Positions 11,601 to 22,067 of a stretch of DNA of 64,000 nt are shown here, piece after piece. This stretch comes from Cyanophora paradoxa (Eukaryota > Glaucocystophyceae > Cyanophorales > Cyanophoraceae): assembly GCA_004431415.1 (NCBI GenBank), contig QPMI01000189.1, positions 62,001-126,000 on the forward strand. Reading direction: 5' to 3'. The notes below the pieces were generated by a model. The model saw only the letters and a list, made by a program, of their open reading frames with translations, was not told the DNA's origin and searched no databases. Within the stretch, counting starts at the first letter, position 1, and the number at the start of each line of letters is the position of its first letter. The translations under genes and the position numbers were made by a program.

Positions 11601-12243
11601 GAGCTGCAGCAGCGCCGCCTGCTGCTCGTCCAGCCTGCCCGGCCGGCGCGTCGGGGAGGGAGGGGCGGCGGGCGACGCGGAAGGGGCCTCTCGCACATAG
11701 CGGCGGCCTTGGTCGGGGGCAGGACGTTGCGCGGGTGGGCCCAGGCGACGGGGGCGAGCTGCTGGGTGCTCTTGCGCAGGATGGGGAGGCTCTGCCAGGA
11801 GGAGGAGAGGAGCTGCTCGACGCCGGGGCCCCAGTGCTGCACGATCGCCGCCGGCACGTGCGTCCCCGGCGTCCTCGCGCCCCGCGGGCCGGCCGCCCCC
11901 TCCACCTGCCCCTCCACCTCCTGCCGCCCCGCTCGCCCCCGCCCCCCGCCCCGCGCCCCCGGCCCCCCGCGCACCTCCATCTCGGGGATGGGCTGCCCCG
12001 TCAGGTCCCCCGGCCCCGCCGTCGTCGGCGGGCTCCGGTTAGCCCGCACCGGCGGCAGCCGCACGCCCCCGTCCCCTGCGCCTCCGCCCCGCCGTCAGCG
12101 GCGCCAAGTCCGCGCGTGAGAGGCGCGGCGGCGCGCTCTCACCGGCTCTGCGCGTCAAGAAACGCGCGCAGGCGACCGGGTTCCGTCAGCAGGAGGCGGG
12201 CGGGCGTGGGCTGGGAGCGGCGCGGCGCACTCTGCGCGGCCAT
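5608..12243 (-). CDS. Large ciliary coiled-coil protein with axonemal dynein light chain (p28/AXDND1-type) domain
   Basis: Exon 1 starts at ATG 12243 (MAAQSAPRRSQPTPARL). A GT-AG intron with matching phase follows, then exon 2 (GDLTGQPIPEMEV). After a region reading VVAVDPEGAGRAIELRDGRW comes a helix and, across an intron near 11.12-11.17 kb, the motif LLRQVTVQCAERGQLLETV. This closely matches the conserved 'LIRQVT.NCAERG' core of the inner-arm dynein light chain p28 family, found also in AXDND1. From about 11 to 7.3 kb nearly all exons are charged Ala/Glu/Arg coiled coil. The C-terminal third is globular: LHWLLRTIRYVLDDKLM near 6.9 kb, a helical domain near 6.6 kb, and a last exon ending SRNFLLF with TGA at 5608-5610. 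About 15 short G/C-rich introns are visible. The role is probably structural in the axoneme or its assembly. The domain call is firm; orthology to AXDND1 is inference. Confidence 0.65.
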
Positions 12244-12571
12244 CGGTGCCCGTGTACGGCCTGTACACGTCGGGCCCGAGCCCGGCGATCGTGTTTTGGG
12301 CAGTTTCCTGAGAGGCGCGCGGGGCGTGAGCGGGCGCTCCCGGTAGCTAATAGCTAAGACAACAGGCCCACCAACACTTCCGCCACCGAAGCAATATCCT
12401 TCCCCATCTGCGGGCGGATTGTGAGCGTCAAAGCTAAGCTGCACTCAAGTAGCTAACGCACCAGGCCGCTGCTCATGAGCGGTCCCGCCAGGCTCGGAGG
12501 CCGGCCGACGCCACGAGCAAACTTAGAAGCAGGGGGCTGCAGTCCGGCGCGAGGGGGCAGCTGCATGGACC
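12244..12571. other. Divergent promoter region
   Basis: It separates a minus-strand start at 12243 from a plus-strand start near 12572. Open frames here are shadows. No clear TATA element is seen, as is usual in such G+C-rich genomes. Confidence 0.35.
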
Positions 12572-14199
12572 GTGCTGATGGCGCCGAAGATCCCACAGCC
12601 GGCTGCGGCAGCTGTCCGAGAGCCTTGGCGGGTGGCGGACCGTGCAGGAAGCCCGCAGATAGCGACTTCGTGTTTAGCCCACCGAGCTCTGGAGGCTGTG
12701 CATCCTGGCCTACTGGGCCAGATATACTCCTCAGCATCGCCGTGGCTATACAATCTTTCTCAGGTTGGCTCCTTCGAGGGGTACGCAAAACGGAAACCAT
12801 GGCGCGCAGCCGCAGGAAGCCGGCGCAGGGTGCGCTCGTGTGCTGCCCGCTACCGGAAAACTCACTGGAGCTATTTCGCAGATCCGGCGGCCGCGGACGC
12901 CTCAGGAAATTCAACTGAACCGCCGCTCGTCCCGCTCGCGGAGGACACGGAGGCCGCGAACGCGGATCTTTCCCTGATCGTCGCTGCTGCTCCTCAGGAT
13001 GTTGAGGAACCGGCTGCCCCCGCGGTGAGCCCGTAAGCGCTGGCGAGCCGCTGTGGTTGAGATTTGATCTCTCTGCTTAGCCGAAGCGGACGAGGCGAGC
13101 CACGAGCTGCAGTGCAAAAGTGTCCGAAAAGGATGAATCAAGCAGTTCAGATGCCCTCTCGGCGCTGCCCGCGATCCCCGAGCCCACGACGCCGGCGCCG
13201 GCGTCCGCAGCGGGCCCCTCCACAGTTCTCGGCGATCGCCTGGCGGTTCCCATCAAGCGGGAGCGGCGCGACGAGGACGAGGGGCGCGACCCGAAGGCGG
13301 GCGGCGCGGCGGTCGCGGCCGGCGAGGAGGAGTTCCCGCTCACGCAGGGCATCCTGCGCTTCGACCTCTCGGCGGCCGTCGAGGAGGAGCTGCGGCGCGC
13401 CCTCGCGGAAAACAAGCGCCTGCGTGCCGCGCTGGACGAGGAGAAGAAGATGAGCGCACGCCTGGTCTCCGAGGCTGTGTCGGGCGGGCAGCGGATCGCC
13501 TCCCTCGAGCGCGAGGTAGCGACGCTGCGGGCCGAGGTCCAGCGCTGCGGCGGTGCGCGCGGCCGTCGCGGATCTAGAGCATGGCCAGTGCGCCGACTGC
13601 AGCGCTCGCAGAGGTCCAGGCGCGCAGCTCGCGGGCGAGGCAGCAGCAGACCCAGGACCTGCGCCGTCAGTACCGCAAGCAGCGTGGTGCGGCTGCCCCG
13701 CCGCCATCCACGCGCTGGCGGCCCGGCGCGACGCTCCGTGCTCGCAGCTCTGGCGCAGCAGGCGGAGTTCAAGCTGGGGGTGGCGCAGAAGGAGCTGGAG
13801 CGGGTGAAGTCGGCCGGCTTCGACTCGGACATGCAGGCCGGCATGCTCCAGCGCGAGGTCGCCCAGCTCCGCGCCGCCGTGCAGAAGCAGAAGGGCGCGC
13901 CGGCCGCCCGCCCCGCGGATCCCGCTGGCGCTGGCCTCACAGCTGTGCGCAGCGGCGGAGGAGCGGGGCGAGCGAGAGGTGGCGCGCCTCGCCGACGCGA
14001 ACAAGGCCCTCCTGCAGCGCGTCATGGAGCTCAGCTCGGCCGAGCGTCAGGGACGGGCGCCGGCCACCCCCGCCCCCGTGCACAGCCATCCGGCGCCCCG
14101 GCAGCCGCAGCCGCAGCAGCAGCACGGGCAGCTCGTCCCGGGGGCGGGGCGTGCGCAGGCCTCACCCTCATCGCAGCAGCGCGGGTGCGGGCACGGGAG

Positions 14200-14238
<39 letters not shown>

Positions 14239-14464
14239 CCAGCAGCCGTACGGCGGCGGCTCCTCCAGCCAGCTGTGGATGCAGGCGCCGCCGGCGCCCG
14301 CGCAGCAGTACGAGGCGGGGTACGGGCAGGGCGCCTCGAGCTCGCAGTACGGGCAGCACGGGTCCGGCCACGCGGTGCGTGCTTCCTGGGGCCGGCGTTT
14401 CTCGTGCCCCGGCCGCCTCATCTGACCCTTCCTGCAGAATTACGGGGCCCGCCAGTTCTACTAA
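12572..14464 (+). CDS. Coiled-coil protein with polyglutamine tract, function unknown
   Basis: The 5' exon reads through to DVEEPAAPA and splices (GTGAGC...CTTAG, about 13024-13080) in phase to PKRTRRATSCSAKVSEKDES. That stretch is basic and could be a nuclear localisation signal. A coiled coil follows (VEEELRRALAENKRLRAAL; IASLEREVATLRAEVQR), interrupted by short introns near 13.56 and 13.69 kb and continuing through 14.04 kb (LADANKALLQRVMELSS). The tail is Gln/Pro/Gly-rich, with a (CAG)12 run and a GSSSQ... low-complexity end. A last intron (about 14374-14438) joins GHA to NYGARQFY, with TAA at 14462-14464. The start ATG at 12572 or nearby is uncertain. No family is recognised. Confidence 0.55.
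14201..14236 (+). repeat. (CAG)12 microsatellite encoding polyglutamine
   Basis: This is a pure CAG run of 36 bases inside the coding region, followed by TAC and more CAG. It encodes 12 Gln in a Gln-rich tail, and its length is likely polymorphic. Confidence 0.9.
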
Positions 14465-14946
14465 GACAAGACATGCAGGGGGAAACGATATGCACGAAAC
14501 CAGCCGCTGGCCATCATGATCATGCCATGGAACAGCATGCACAGCGTAGATAGATCTAGAGGGGATGAACAGGCGGTGGGTGTACAGTACGTACTACTAC
14601 GGTAGCTATAGATTCAACCAGTCCGGCCGCCAGGCCCTCCGAACCTGAATCTTTCATGTGAACTTCTCACAGCGTGTTTGGGGGTTGAGAATCACCGTGG
14701 CACATCGCATTTTGAAAAAAGCTCAAAGGCAATAAGCTTACGAACACCAACGACTGTCTGTGTGGGTACCTATCTTTCTAAATCTGTCTGCCGGGAACTC
14801 GGAACCTTAATGTCATGGACACTCACTTGAATATTGATGGCTGAGGAAGGGGGAAAAGCAAAACTGTGCGGGCAGCACCCCAGAGGGGGGGTCTCTGCAC
14901 CGGAGAGAGCACTGTGGCACGAAAGGGGGCAACGCGGCCGGCCAGG
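14465..14946. other. Spacer between convergent genes
   Basis: These are the 3' flanks of the polyQ gene and the Mpv17 gene. The sequence is A+T-richer and includes TCATGATCATGCCATG-type palindromes near 14514-14526. No gene is seen. Confidence 0.5.
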
Positions 14947-15815
14947 CTACGCCTTGGGCTGGGCGTCCTCGGCGTCGGGGGCCGGGGCCGGGGCCGGGGC
15001 GTCGGCGACTTTCGAGGCCTGGACGGCGAGGTACACGGCCCAGACGAGGCTGACGGTGTTGAGGAAGAGGGCGCGGAAGGGGGGCGGCACGAGGAAGAAG
15101 TTGGCCGTCTGCGCGGCCGGCCAGAGGCGCCAGTTGGCGAGCATCGCCGACGGCATGTCCTGCCTCAGCTTCTGCGCGATGTACGCGGGGCCGCGGCCCT
15201 GCCCGATGGCCACCACCTGCAGGCGCCGCCCGGCCCCTCAGGCCCTGCCCCGCGGGCGCGGCACCGGAGCGCCGCGCTCGCACCGTGAAGAACGTCGCGA
15301 TGGCCGCCGGCGCGTACATCGTCTGCCGGCCGGGCGCGTGAGCGGGGCGGACTGCGGTCGCAGGGACGCCCCGGCCGGGGGCGGGCACCTGGTCGAGGAG
15401 GAGCTTCTTGAAGACGGCGCCGGGGGTGCGCCCGGGGAAGGTCCCGTCGAGGAAGCCGTACCACATGTGGATGCTGGCGGCGGGGCGGCGGGGGGCGTCG
15501 GGGGCGCAGGAGAGGGGCGGGGGGGCTGCGGTGGCGGACCTGGGCCCGTGCAGGCACTGGCCGACGAGGGCCATCATGGCGGTGCGCTGGGGCTTGTAGG
15601 CCGCCACGCGCTCCACGACGAGCTGCGCGAAGAGGTCCGAGAGCATGAAGAACACCGCCGACGTCGCCCCCTTCGTCACCATCGGCCTCGCCTCCAGCGC
15701 CCGCCCGTACGCCTCGAAGAACCGCTGCAGCGCGCCCGAGCCCTTGCTCGAGCCGGTCGCCTCGCCCGCGCCCTCCCCCGCTCCGTCCTCCTCTTCTTCC
15801 TCCCCCGACCTGCGG
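14947..15815 (-). CDS. Mpv17/PMP22 family organelle membrane protein
   Basis: The order of conserved blocks is that of Mpv17/PMP22/Sym1: LQRFFEAYGRALEARPMVTK (entry motif), SAVFFMLSDLFAQ (first membrane segment), RTAMMALVGQCLHGP, then WYGFLDGTFPG and FKKLLLDQ after an intron. IATFFTV follows another intron, then MVAIGQGRGPAYIAQKL. The family signature comes next: MLANWRLWPAAQTANFFLVP (the 'NW.vWP..q..nF..vP' block), ending in a last membrane helix (LVWAVYLAVQAS) and an Ala/Pro tail with TAG at 14947-14949. The family sits in the inner mitochondrial, peroxisomal or plastid membrane and is linked to metabolite or ion permeability. The first exon shown begins after a CAG near 15815 with an acidic Glu-rich stretch. 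The true N-terminus with its targeting signal lies upstream. Confidence 0.8.
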
Positions 15816-15949
15816 TGCAGAGTTTGCTGCTGCCGCCGCGGGGCGGCGGCGGCGGCGGACGCACCCCCCGAGTGCGACGACCCGGGGCGGCCGCGTGCCT
15901 GCGCGGAGGGGCCTCAGCGCGCCGTAGCTAAGCTTCCGCGAACGATTTC

Positions 15950-16414
15950 TGCAAACAAAATGCACCGTCCCCGCCGCTGGACTGCGCCTTGGGCTCCGCT
16001 GGTGTCGACGAGCCCTCGAAACTGACCGACCTGTCGGCACCGCCCGAGGCCGGCGGCGGGGATCTGCTGGCCCGAAGCTCAGCGATGCGCCGGCGAAGTG
16101 CGTCCTCGTCCACGTCAAACTCGATGATCCGGCGGGCCGGTGCCCGCGGCGAGGCAAGCCTCGCGAGGAACTCGCGGCGATTCGTCGCAGCCGCTTTCCT
16201 CGGCCGAACCCGCGCCGCCGGCTGCGCGACCAACTCAGATGCGTTCAGTGCATCTAATCGTGTAGGGAAACGAGCGGCCCGGGCTCGGCGCGCCGCCCAG
16301 GATTGCGAACCTCTGGCGCGATCCGGGCGCAGACGGGGCACGACGCCCGCACCAAACCCCGCAGAAGAGGCCGCTGCTGCTGAGCCGCAGGAGCCGCCGG
16401 GCCCGCGAAGCACT
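15950..16414 (-). CDS. Possible N-terminal exon of the Mpv17 protein, or a separate small gene
   Basis: This minus-strand frame has protein-like order: an Ala/Arg-rich start of targeting-peptide type, then RRIIEFDVDEDALRRRIAEL and a Ser/Pro linker. It runs out about 140 bp before the first sure Mpv17 exon. A GC-AG intron from an 'AAG|GCGCAG' donor near 15995 would join it in phase, but this is speculative. The frame is also open upstream into the spacer, so the start is unknown. Confidence 0.3.
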
Positions 16415-16865
16415 CCATGATTCGGATCAGATGCTGCTACTATTATGCGGTATCCCTGCCGGCCACCGGGTGGCCGGGATCCGGAGTTCGAGCAAAGCGC
16501 AACAACAGCGGCGAGGCGAGCAAATCTTGCTAAGCTCTGATCCCTTTGTGACCGTAAGCGCCGCGCCGAGCTCCCGGCGGCAAACGGCGCGGACGCATGC
16601 GCGCACGTGCAGCCGCGCGGCAGCAACATTAATTGCAATGCGGCCGCCGGGCCACGCTGTACATGTGCAGCTGTGAGACCAACCGCCTCGCACGGACCGC
16701 GGGACTCCGGCTAGCTTGTAAGCCTCGGGCTCGGGGGGCCCGGCGGAGTCTCGAGAGCTGCATGATCATTCAATTAAAAACGGACCTAGGGTGGCGACGG
16801 CGACATCAAACTAAAGTGGAAACGCCAGGGGAGAGGGGGCGGGGCGGGGGGGGGCGGCCCGGGGG
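16415..16865. other. Intergenic, no gene seen
   Basis: Mixed composition with AATTAATTG- and TGCATGATCATTCA-type palindromic words. It should hold the promoter of the gene on its left and the end of the methyltransferase gene. Confidence 0.4.
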
Positions 16866-18402
16866 TTATTGGGAGGGCTTGCGGGCGATGAGCCAGGAGG
16901 CGGGGCTGTGGATGTCGGGGATGGCGGTGGGTGGCTCGAGGCCGGCGTCGTGGAGGATGGCGTCGAGCTCGGGGCGCGTGAAGGTCCGCCCCGAGCGCGT
17001 CCACGCCCGCAGCGAGAGCTCCAGCAGCCGCGCGAACGGGTTCCGGTCCTGGTACCCGGCGGGGCTCTCGTCCCGCACGAACGCGTAGGCGACGAGGAGG
17101 CCGCCCGGGCGCAGGCGGGCGGCGAGGCGGCGGAGGAGGCGGCGGTTGCGGGGCCCGTCGGAGAGGTGCACGGCGTGCGCGACGACGACGACGTCGTACC
17201 CGGAGCCGAGCTCGGGCTCCTCGGCGCCCTCGGGGGCGTCGGCGAGGGCGAGGAGCGCGCCCTCGCGGAAGGAGACGCGCGAGGCGATCGCCGCCTCCAC
17301 GCGCTCCATCTGCTGCTCCGCGTGCCGCCGGAACTCCGCCGGCACCAGCAGCGTCACCACCGCCTTCGGATGCACCTTCGCGTACCCGAACCTGCCGCCC
17401 CCGCTCAGCGCCCCGCCCCGCGCGGGCGGCGGCGCGGGGCGGGGGCGGCACCCGTAGGAGCCGACGCCGCCGGCGACGTCGAGGACGGTGACGCTCTCGT
17501 TGACGGGGAAGGTCTGCGAGAGCAGCAGGGGCAGCGCCTGGCCCGGGTCCACCCCCCGGTAGAACGCCTGGCGCGCCCGTCAGCCCGCCGCGAGCACGCC
17601 GCCCTGGCCCGCCCCGAGCGCGGCGGCGCACCTGCGAGTAGTAGTGGTCCCAGAAGGGCCTGTCGTAGAACTCGTTCGTCTCGTTCGCCTGCGGGCTCCC
17701 GCCCGCCTTCACCGCCTCCTCCAGGCTCATGTAGCCCAGCGTCTGCCCCGCCGACGGCGTGAGCGGCGAGGCGCCTGCGCTCGGAGCCGGCCTCCGCGCA
17801 CCACCGGCCGGCTGGACACGAGCTCGAAGAGAGGGCCGAGGAAGCCCACCTTGTTCCGAACCTGCGCGCGTTCCGCTCAGCGGCGGGCCCGAGCGGTTCG
17901 GCGGAGCAACGGTCGGCCATGCGCGAGGGATGCGGCGCGGCGCGCTCACCAGGTGCTCCGAGGAGGTCTTGGTCAGCGCATACTTGCCGTTCGATCCGAG
18001 GGACACAAGGTCGTTGAGCGCGAGGGCTTCCAGCAGTGCGTGCGTCGCGCCGGCATCCAGCTTCTTCGCCTCGGCCACCTCCTGGGCTGTCGACGGATTC
18101 TGCTCCAGCATGTCGAAGATGCCGAGATCGAGGCTCGCCCGCAGCGACGCCGTGATCAGGGCGCCGTGCATGTAGCTGTAGAGCCGCTCCTCCCGCGCCG
18201 GCGTGTAGTAGTTGTAGTAGTAGTGTTGCACAAGCCCGCTCGCGGCGATCATCACGATGATGCCGATGAGCGTCGCCACGATGGCCCCGACGACTGCGCA
18301 GATGGTCACACCGCTGCCCATGTTCTTGAAAACCGCGGCGAGCGGCGGCTCCTTTTTTGCGGCCTGCTTCTTGGCCTGTTGGCCGCCATCGGCCGGCGCC
18401 AT
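16866..18402 (-). CDS. Membrane-anchored SAM-dependent methyltransferase
   Basis: ATG at 18400-18402 begins a Lys-rich head followed by one strong membrane helix (residues about 32-57, VTICAVVGAIVATLIGIIVM). Next is a helical, winged-helix-like region (LGIFDMLEQNPSTAQEVAEA; KLDAGATHALLEAL) like the dimerisation domain of plant-type O-methyltransferases. After introns near 17.95, 17.8 and 17.6 kb comes the SAM-binding glycine motif VLDVAGGVGSYG. The rest of a Rossmann methyltransferase follows: VVVVAHAVHLSDGPRNRRLL, then LRPGGLLVAYAF, ending in SWLIARKPSQ with TAA at 16866-16868. The substrate cannot be told from sequence. The N-terminal anchor is unusual for soluble COMT-type enzymes and suggests a membrane-face or lipophilic substrate. 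Confidence 0.75.
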
Positions 18403-18784
18403 TTTGCCCGGCGCTGCTTTAGTTGCTTGCTACGGCTTGTTTGAAGAGCGCGGAAGATAACTGTACCCTAGAGAGTCCAAGCCTGGCAAGCCGCCTCGGC
18501 TCCAAGCCACAGTTTTCGGTCCTCTGCAGCGAATCCGCGCTCTCTCTCTCTCGCCTCCCCGCAGACTCCAGCCTCGCAGGAAACCAGCCTGATTCCGGAT
18601 CCCAGGCTGGGCGCGCCTGCCGTGCCGGTTCGTATCGCGTGACGCAGCGCGCGCGAGGGCGTGCTACCCCCCAATTGCGCAAGGAAAGGAAGCTTGAGGC
18701 AAACCAAGTTCGGTGCGCTCCGCGCATGCGGGCCACTCCATACCTTCCTGTTCGGTCGGCTCGCGCTCACAGCACTCGCCCGCT
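18403..18784. other. Divergent promoter region
   Basis: It lies between the methyltransferase start (18402, minus) and a small plus-strand gene (18785). It includes a CT-rich stretch at about 18540-18556. No coding frame is convincing. Confidence 0.4.
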
Positions 18785-19552
18785 ATGGCCCAGCCCTCGT
18801 TCGCAGGCCAGCCGACACCTCGCGCAATGACAGACGACGATCACCACCACGACGCCTCGAAGTCCTTCTGGACGCAGTACGGTGAGCGCAGCCGCGGCGC
18901 ACGCCTGGGAGGGCCCTGCGGCCAGGCCCGCCCTGTCGCTCAAGCTTGCGCTCCCGCAGGCAGTGGCCGCTTCGCCGTGTGCGCGGATGAGGTTATCCTA
19001 GAGTCGGCGAAGGGGTTCGGCCTCGCTTTCACTTTCGGTGCGCGCCGGCGCCGGTTTGCCAGGACGCGCACGCGTCGGTCGGCCTCGCTGATCCAGCCGC
19101 GGCGCAGCGGGAGTGTGCGAGCGGTTGTTCGGTGCGAGCTGGAGGGGAGGCGGGAATATTTCATGCCGCTGACAGGGCTGCGCAGGAAAGAAATTCCCGA
19201 CGTTCGCGCGGCTCTCCCCGACGCTGCGGTTCTACTCCGTGCTGGGTCCGCGCGCGCGCCGGTGCTGTCGCTCAACCTTCCGCGTGTCGGGCTGACGGGC
19301 GGTGTGGGGGGGTGGGTACAGCGGTGGGCATGGTGGGGTTCTCCTACTGGGGCGAGACCGCGATGCAGGTTCGCGGTCCGAGCCGCTGGAAACAGCGGGG
19401 CGTGGGGAGGGGGGCGACCCCCTTCCCGCCTTGTTCCCTCCCTTTCTGAGACGGCGGTGCAGGAGTGCGCGATCCGGAGACAGTACGAGGAGCAGGCGCT
19501 GCGCAAGAAGGCGAAGGAGGCCGCCGCCCTCGCTGCCAGCGCCGCCAAGTAG
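18785..19552 (+). CDS. Small single-pass membrane protein, unknown
   Basis: Three or four short exons give about 104 residues. Exon 1 (ATG 18785) has a His/Asp cluster and ends SKSFWTQY. Exon 2 reads GSGRFAVCADEVILESAKG, ending FGLAFTF. A long intron (about 19039-19310) leads to VGMVGFSYWGETAMQ. A last intron leads to ECAIRRQYEEQALRKKAKE and an Ala-rich end, TAG 19550-19552. The joined FGLAFTF...VGMVGFSYW segment is hydrophobic enough for one membrane helix, followed by a charged cytosolic-type helix. All joins keep phase. No family is recognised; the size and plan resemble small mitochondrial or ER membrane subunits. Confidence 0.55.
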   Translation: MAQPSFAGQPTPRAMTDDDHHHDASKSFWTQYGERSRGARLGGPCGQARPVAQACAPAGSGRFAVCADEVILESAKGFGLAFTFGARRRRFARTRTRRSASLIQPRRSGSVRAVVRCELEGRREYFMPLTGLRRKEIPDVRAALPDAAVLLRAGSARAPVLSLNLPRVGLTGGVGGWVQRWAWWGSPTGARPRCRFAVRAAGNSGAWGGGRPPSRLVPSLSETAVQECAIRRQYEEQALRKKAKEAAALAASAAK

Positions 19553-19622
19553 CGCCCGGAGCCCCCCAGCAGCGTAGTCTAGGGCAGCTTATCTAGCGTT
19601 AGATAGGAGGCAGCTTAGCTAG

Positions 19623-19655
19623 CTACACCCCCCCGCCCCCCCCCCCCCCCCCCTG
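19623..19655 (+). repeat. Poly-C tract
   Basis: A nearly pure C run just downstream of the small membrane-protein gene. The template strand is poly-G, which can form quadruplexes and stall polymerases. The exact length in the assembly may be unreliable. Confidence 0.8.
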
Positions 19656-19800
19656 CAGAAAAAAACTCGACTGGAGTTTCCCTAGGAATATTCACAGTTG
19701 CAAGCCCCGCTCGCGTCGGATCCAGCTTTCTTGCACTCACGGGCGATTCCTCGTGCTAGACAAATCAAACTGTACAGAGCGGGGCGGGCAAGGGCGGGGG

Positions 19801-19963
19801 TCACTTCTTGCCGCCGCCGCGGAAGCCGCCCCAGCCGCCGCGGGCGGCGTTCTGCTGGAAGTCCCGAACGGTTTCCTGCTGCGTTTGGTACTCCCGGCGC
19901 GCTCCAGCCCCCGCGCTCCCGGGCCGGCCCCCGCCACCGCCACCGCCGCCGCCGCCGCCGCCT

Positions 19964-20024
<61 letters not shown>

Positions 20025-21609
20025 TCCCGCGGCCGCCACCGCCGCGGGCCGACTGCGGGCGGCCGCCGCCCCCGCCGCCCCGGCCGCCGCCGCCGAAACC
20101 GCCGCCGCCGCCTCCGGCGGAGCGCTGCTTCCAGTCGGGCATGAGGTCACGGGCCGAGGGCCGTAGCTCGTTCACCCGCCCGCCGCGGTCGGGGACCTGC
20201 CCCGTGCTCAGCGCCGCCCCGCCCGCCCCGCCCGCCCCTCGGCGGACCTTGCCGATGAGGACGTGCATGATGGAGGACTTGACGGGGGTCTCGCTGGTGC
20301 GCTGCGGGGCGGTGAGGGGGCCGGCGAGGTGGGGGGTGGGGGGATGGGGCGGGGCGGGGCGCCTGGATGGCGGCGATGGCCTCCGTGGCGGCGAAGACCT
20401 CCTCCTCCCCGAACGCCCGCCCCTCCCCTGCGCCCCGCTCCAGCCCCCGCCCCCGCGGCGCCGGCGGGGCCCGGGGCGGGTCACCGAGGAGGCGCTTGGC
20501 GCGCTGGATGGTGTCCCGGACCTCCGCCTCCTTGTCCCGCACGCGGGGCGACCACAGGAACGAGTCCAGCGTCACGTCCAGCCGCTGCAGCAGCATCTCC
20601 CGCCGCATCCCGTACTCCTCCCGCAGCGCCCCCGCGATCGCCCCGAGCTCCCCCTGCCCCGCCCCCCGTCGGGGCGGGGTGCTGGGCGGGGGGCGGGGGC
20701 GGGGCGGACGAGCTGCTTGGGGGAGAAGGCGGCGCGGTCGAGGAGGGGGCCGAGGTACGTGGGCGGCAGGGAGGGGAGGAGGCCCTCCACCTTCCCCCCG
20801 CCCCCCGTCGGCCCCCCGCCCGCGCCACGCCCACCGGCACGGGCCGCACCTTGGCCTTGCACGCGAGCACGAGCTGCGGGGCGCTGGGGCCGGCCTCCGC
20901 GACCGCCACCGCCAGCGCGTCGCACGCCGCCCGCAGCTTCGCCCCGAGCACCTCGCCCTGCGCCCCGCCCCCGCTCTCATCGGCCCGCCGCGCGGCCGGC
21001 GCCGGACGTCCACGGCGCGCACGGGCGACGGCTCGACCTCCATCGGCGTGGGTGCCGAGAGGGACTGCGCCGCCAGCAGGCGGCTCGCCTGCACCTCGCT
21101 GGCCAGGAAGTCTGCGCCCCGCGCGGCGGGGGTCGGCGCACGCGGGAAGCGATCGTTCCGCCGGGGCCCGCACCGAGGAGGTTGATGCGTGCCTGCGGCG
21201 CCCCGTTCATGTTCGCGTCGCCGGCGTAGTCTGGTTGTCCCGCGCTCCAGTCAGCGGCGCGTCCGGGCTCAGGCTTGAGACTCAGGCCATTCTCACCGAG
21301 GTTGGGCAGCACGTTTGCGAGGGAACGCTCGAACTGGCTCGGCGGGTTGATCGGTACAGGCTGGACGTCGAGCGAGTTCAGCGCCAGGATCTCGTTGGAC
21401 AGGCGGGCGCAGAGCCTCCTGAACAGCTCCGACTTTGCTCCCGACTTCACCGCCTTCGCAACCTCGTCGTAGGTCGCGTCCTTGTCGCCGAAGCTGCACG
21501 GACCCGTCAGATGAAGCGGCGCCCTCGACGCCGGTACACCGGCTTACGCAATGTCCTCGAGGCGATCACAGAAGTTGTTCAGAGCCGTATCGAACGCGTC
21601 GGCGGCCAT
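19801..21609 (-). CDS. FAM98 family protein (tRNA-ligase complex type)
   Basis: ATG 21609 opens exon 1 (MAADAFDTALNNFCDRLEDI). A 57-nt GT-AG intron (about 21492-21547) joins in phase to AFGDKDATYDEVAKAVKSGA, giving the FAM98 N-terminal 'LEDIGY...' layout. Later exons show LFRRLCARLSNEILALNSL, a central helical part, then RREMLLQRLDVTLDSFLWS and GKVPDRGGRVNEL. These two blocks match human FAM98A/B ('RRRMLLKRLDVTVQSFGWS', 'GRVPDRGGRPNEIEP'). The C-terminus is an RGG/polyGly tail, also as in FAM98, ending GGKK with TGA at 19801-19803. In animals FAM98B belongs to the RTCB-DDX1-RTRAF-ASHWIN tRNA splicing ligase complex and FAM98A binds RNA and PRMT1. The same role here is inference. Confidence 0.85.
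19954..20023 (-). repeat. GGC/GCC trinucleotide run encoding polyglycine
   Basis: A run of GCC on the plus strand, read as Gly codons on the minus strand inside the FAM98 tail. More interrupted Gly/Arg repeats follow on both sides (RGGGG, GGGRGG). Confidence 0.85.
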
Positions 21610-22067
21610 TTTGGCCCACGACTGCTGCGCCTGCGCGGCGTGCGTAAGACAAAGCTCTGAGCCGATTTGAGCGTGTCCAAGCGCACCGCGGACCGCCGCT
21701 GCAAGGATTTCGCTGCCGCGCGACACTTTCACTGGGGGATACGCAATTAGCCGAGAGAGAAGCTGCACGAGCATTGGGGCTCGACGCAGGCAACGCAGCG
21801 GTTTCGCGCAGTGCGCGCGCGGTAGTAATGTGAACAAAATCGAGTCCTCGCAGTGGCGCGAAGTAGGTCCGGTCAAACGCGGCGTTGCATCGCGCCGTCG
21901 CGTAAGCAAGCGCACTCTGGCCCTTTCTTTGACCTAAATCCAACGTCTGCTCGCCCTCGCGGTGCGCCCGAAGGCGCCAGTGGCCCGTTCTCTCAGCAGT
22001 TGTCCTCGAGGCGAACGCGAATTCGACCCGCAGCTCAGCCTCAGCGGCGTCCCCGAGAGTGATCTTG
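21610..22067. other. Divergent promoter region
   Basis: It lies between FAM98 (minus) and the next plus-strand gene. It has mixed composition and no convincing frame. Confidence 0.4.

Noticed and set aside
19698-20166. Plus-strand Pro/Arg/Ala-rich frames over the GCC run
   Set aside because: They are complementary readings of the FAM98 Gly-rich tail, with no independent support.
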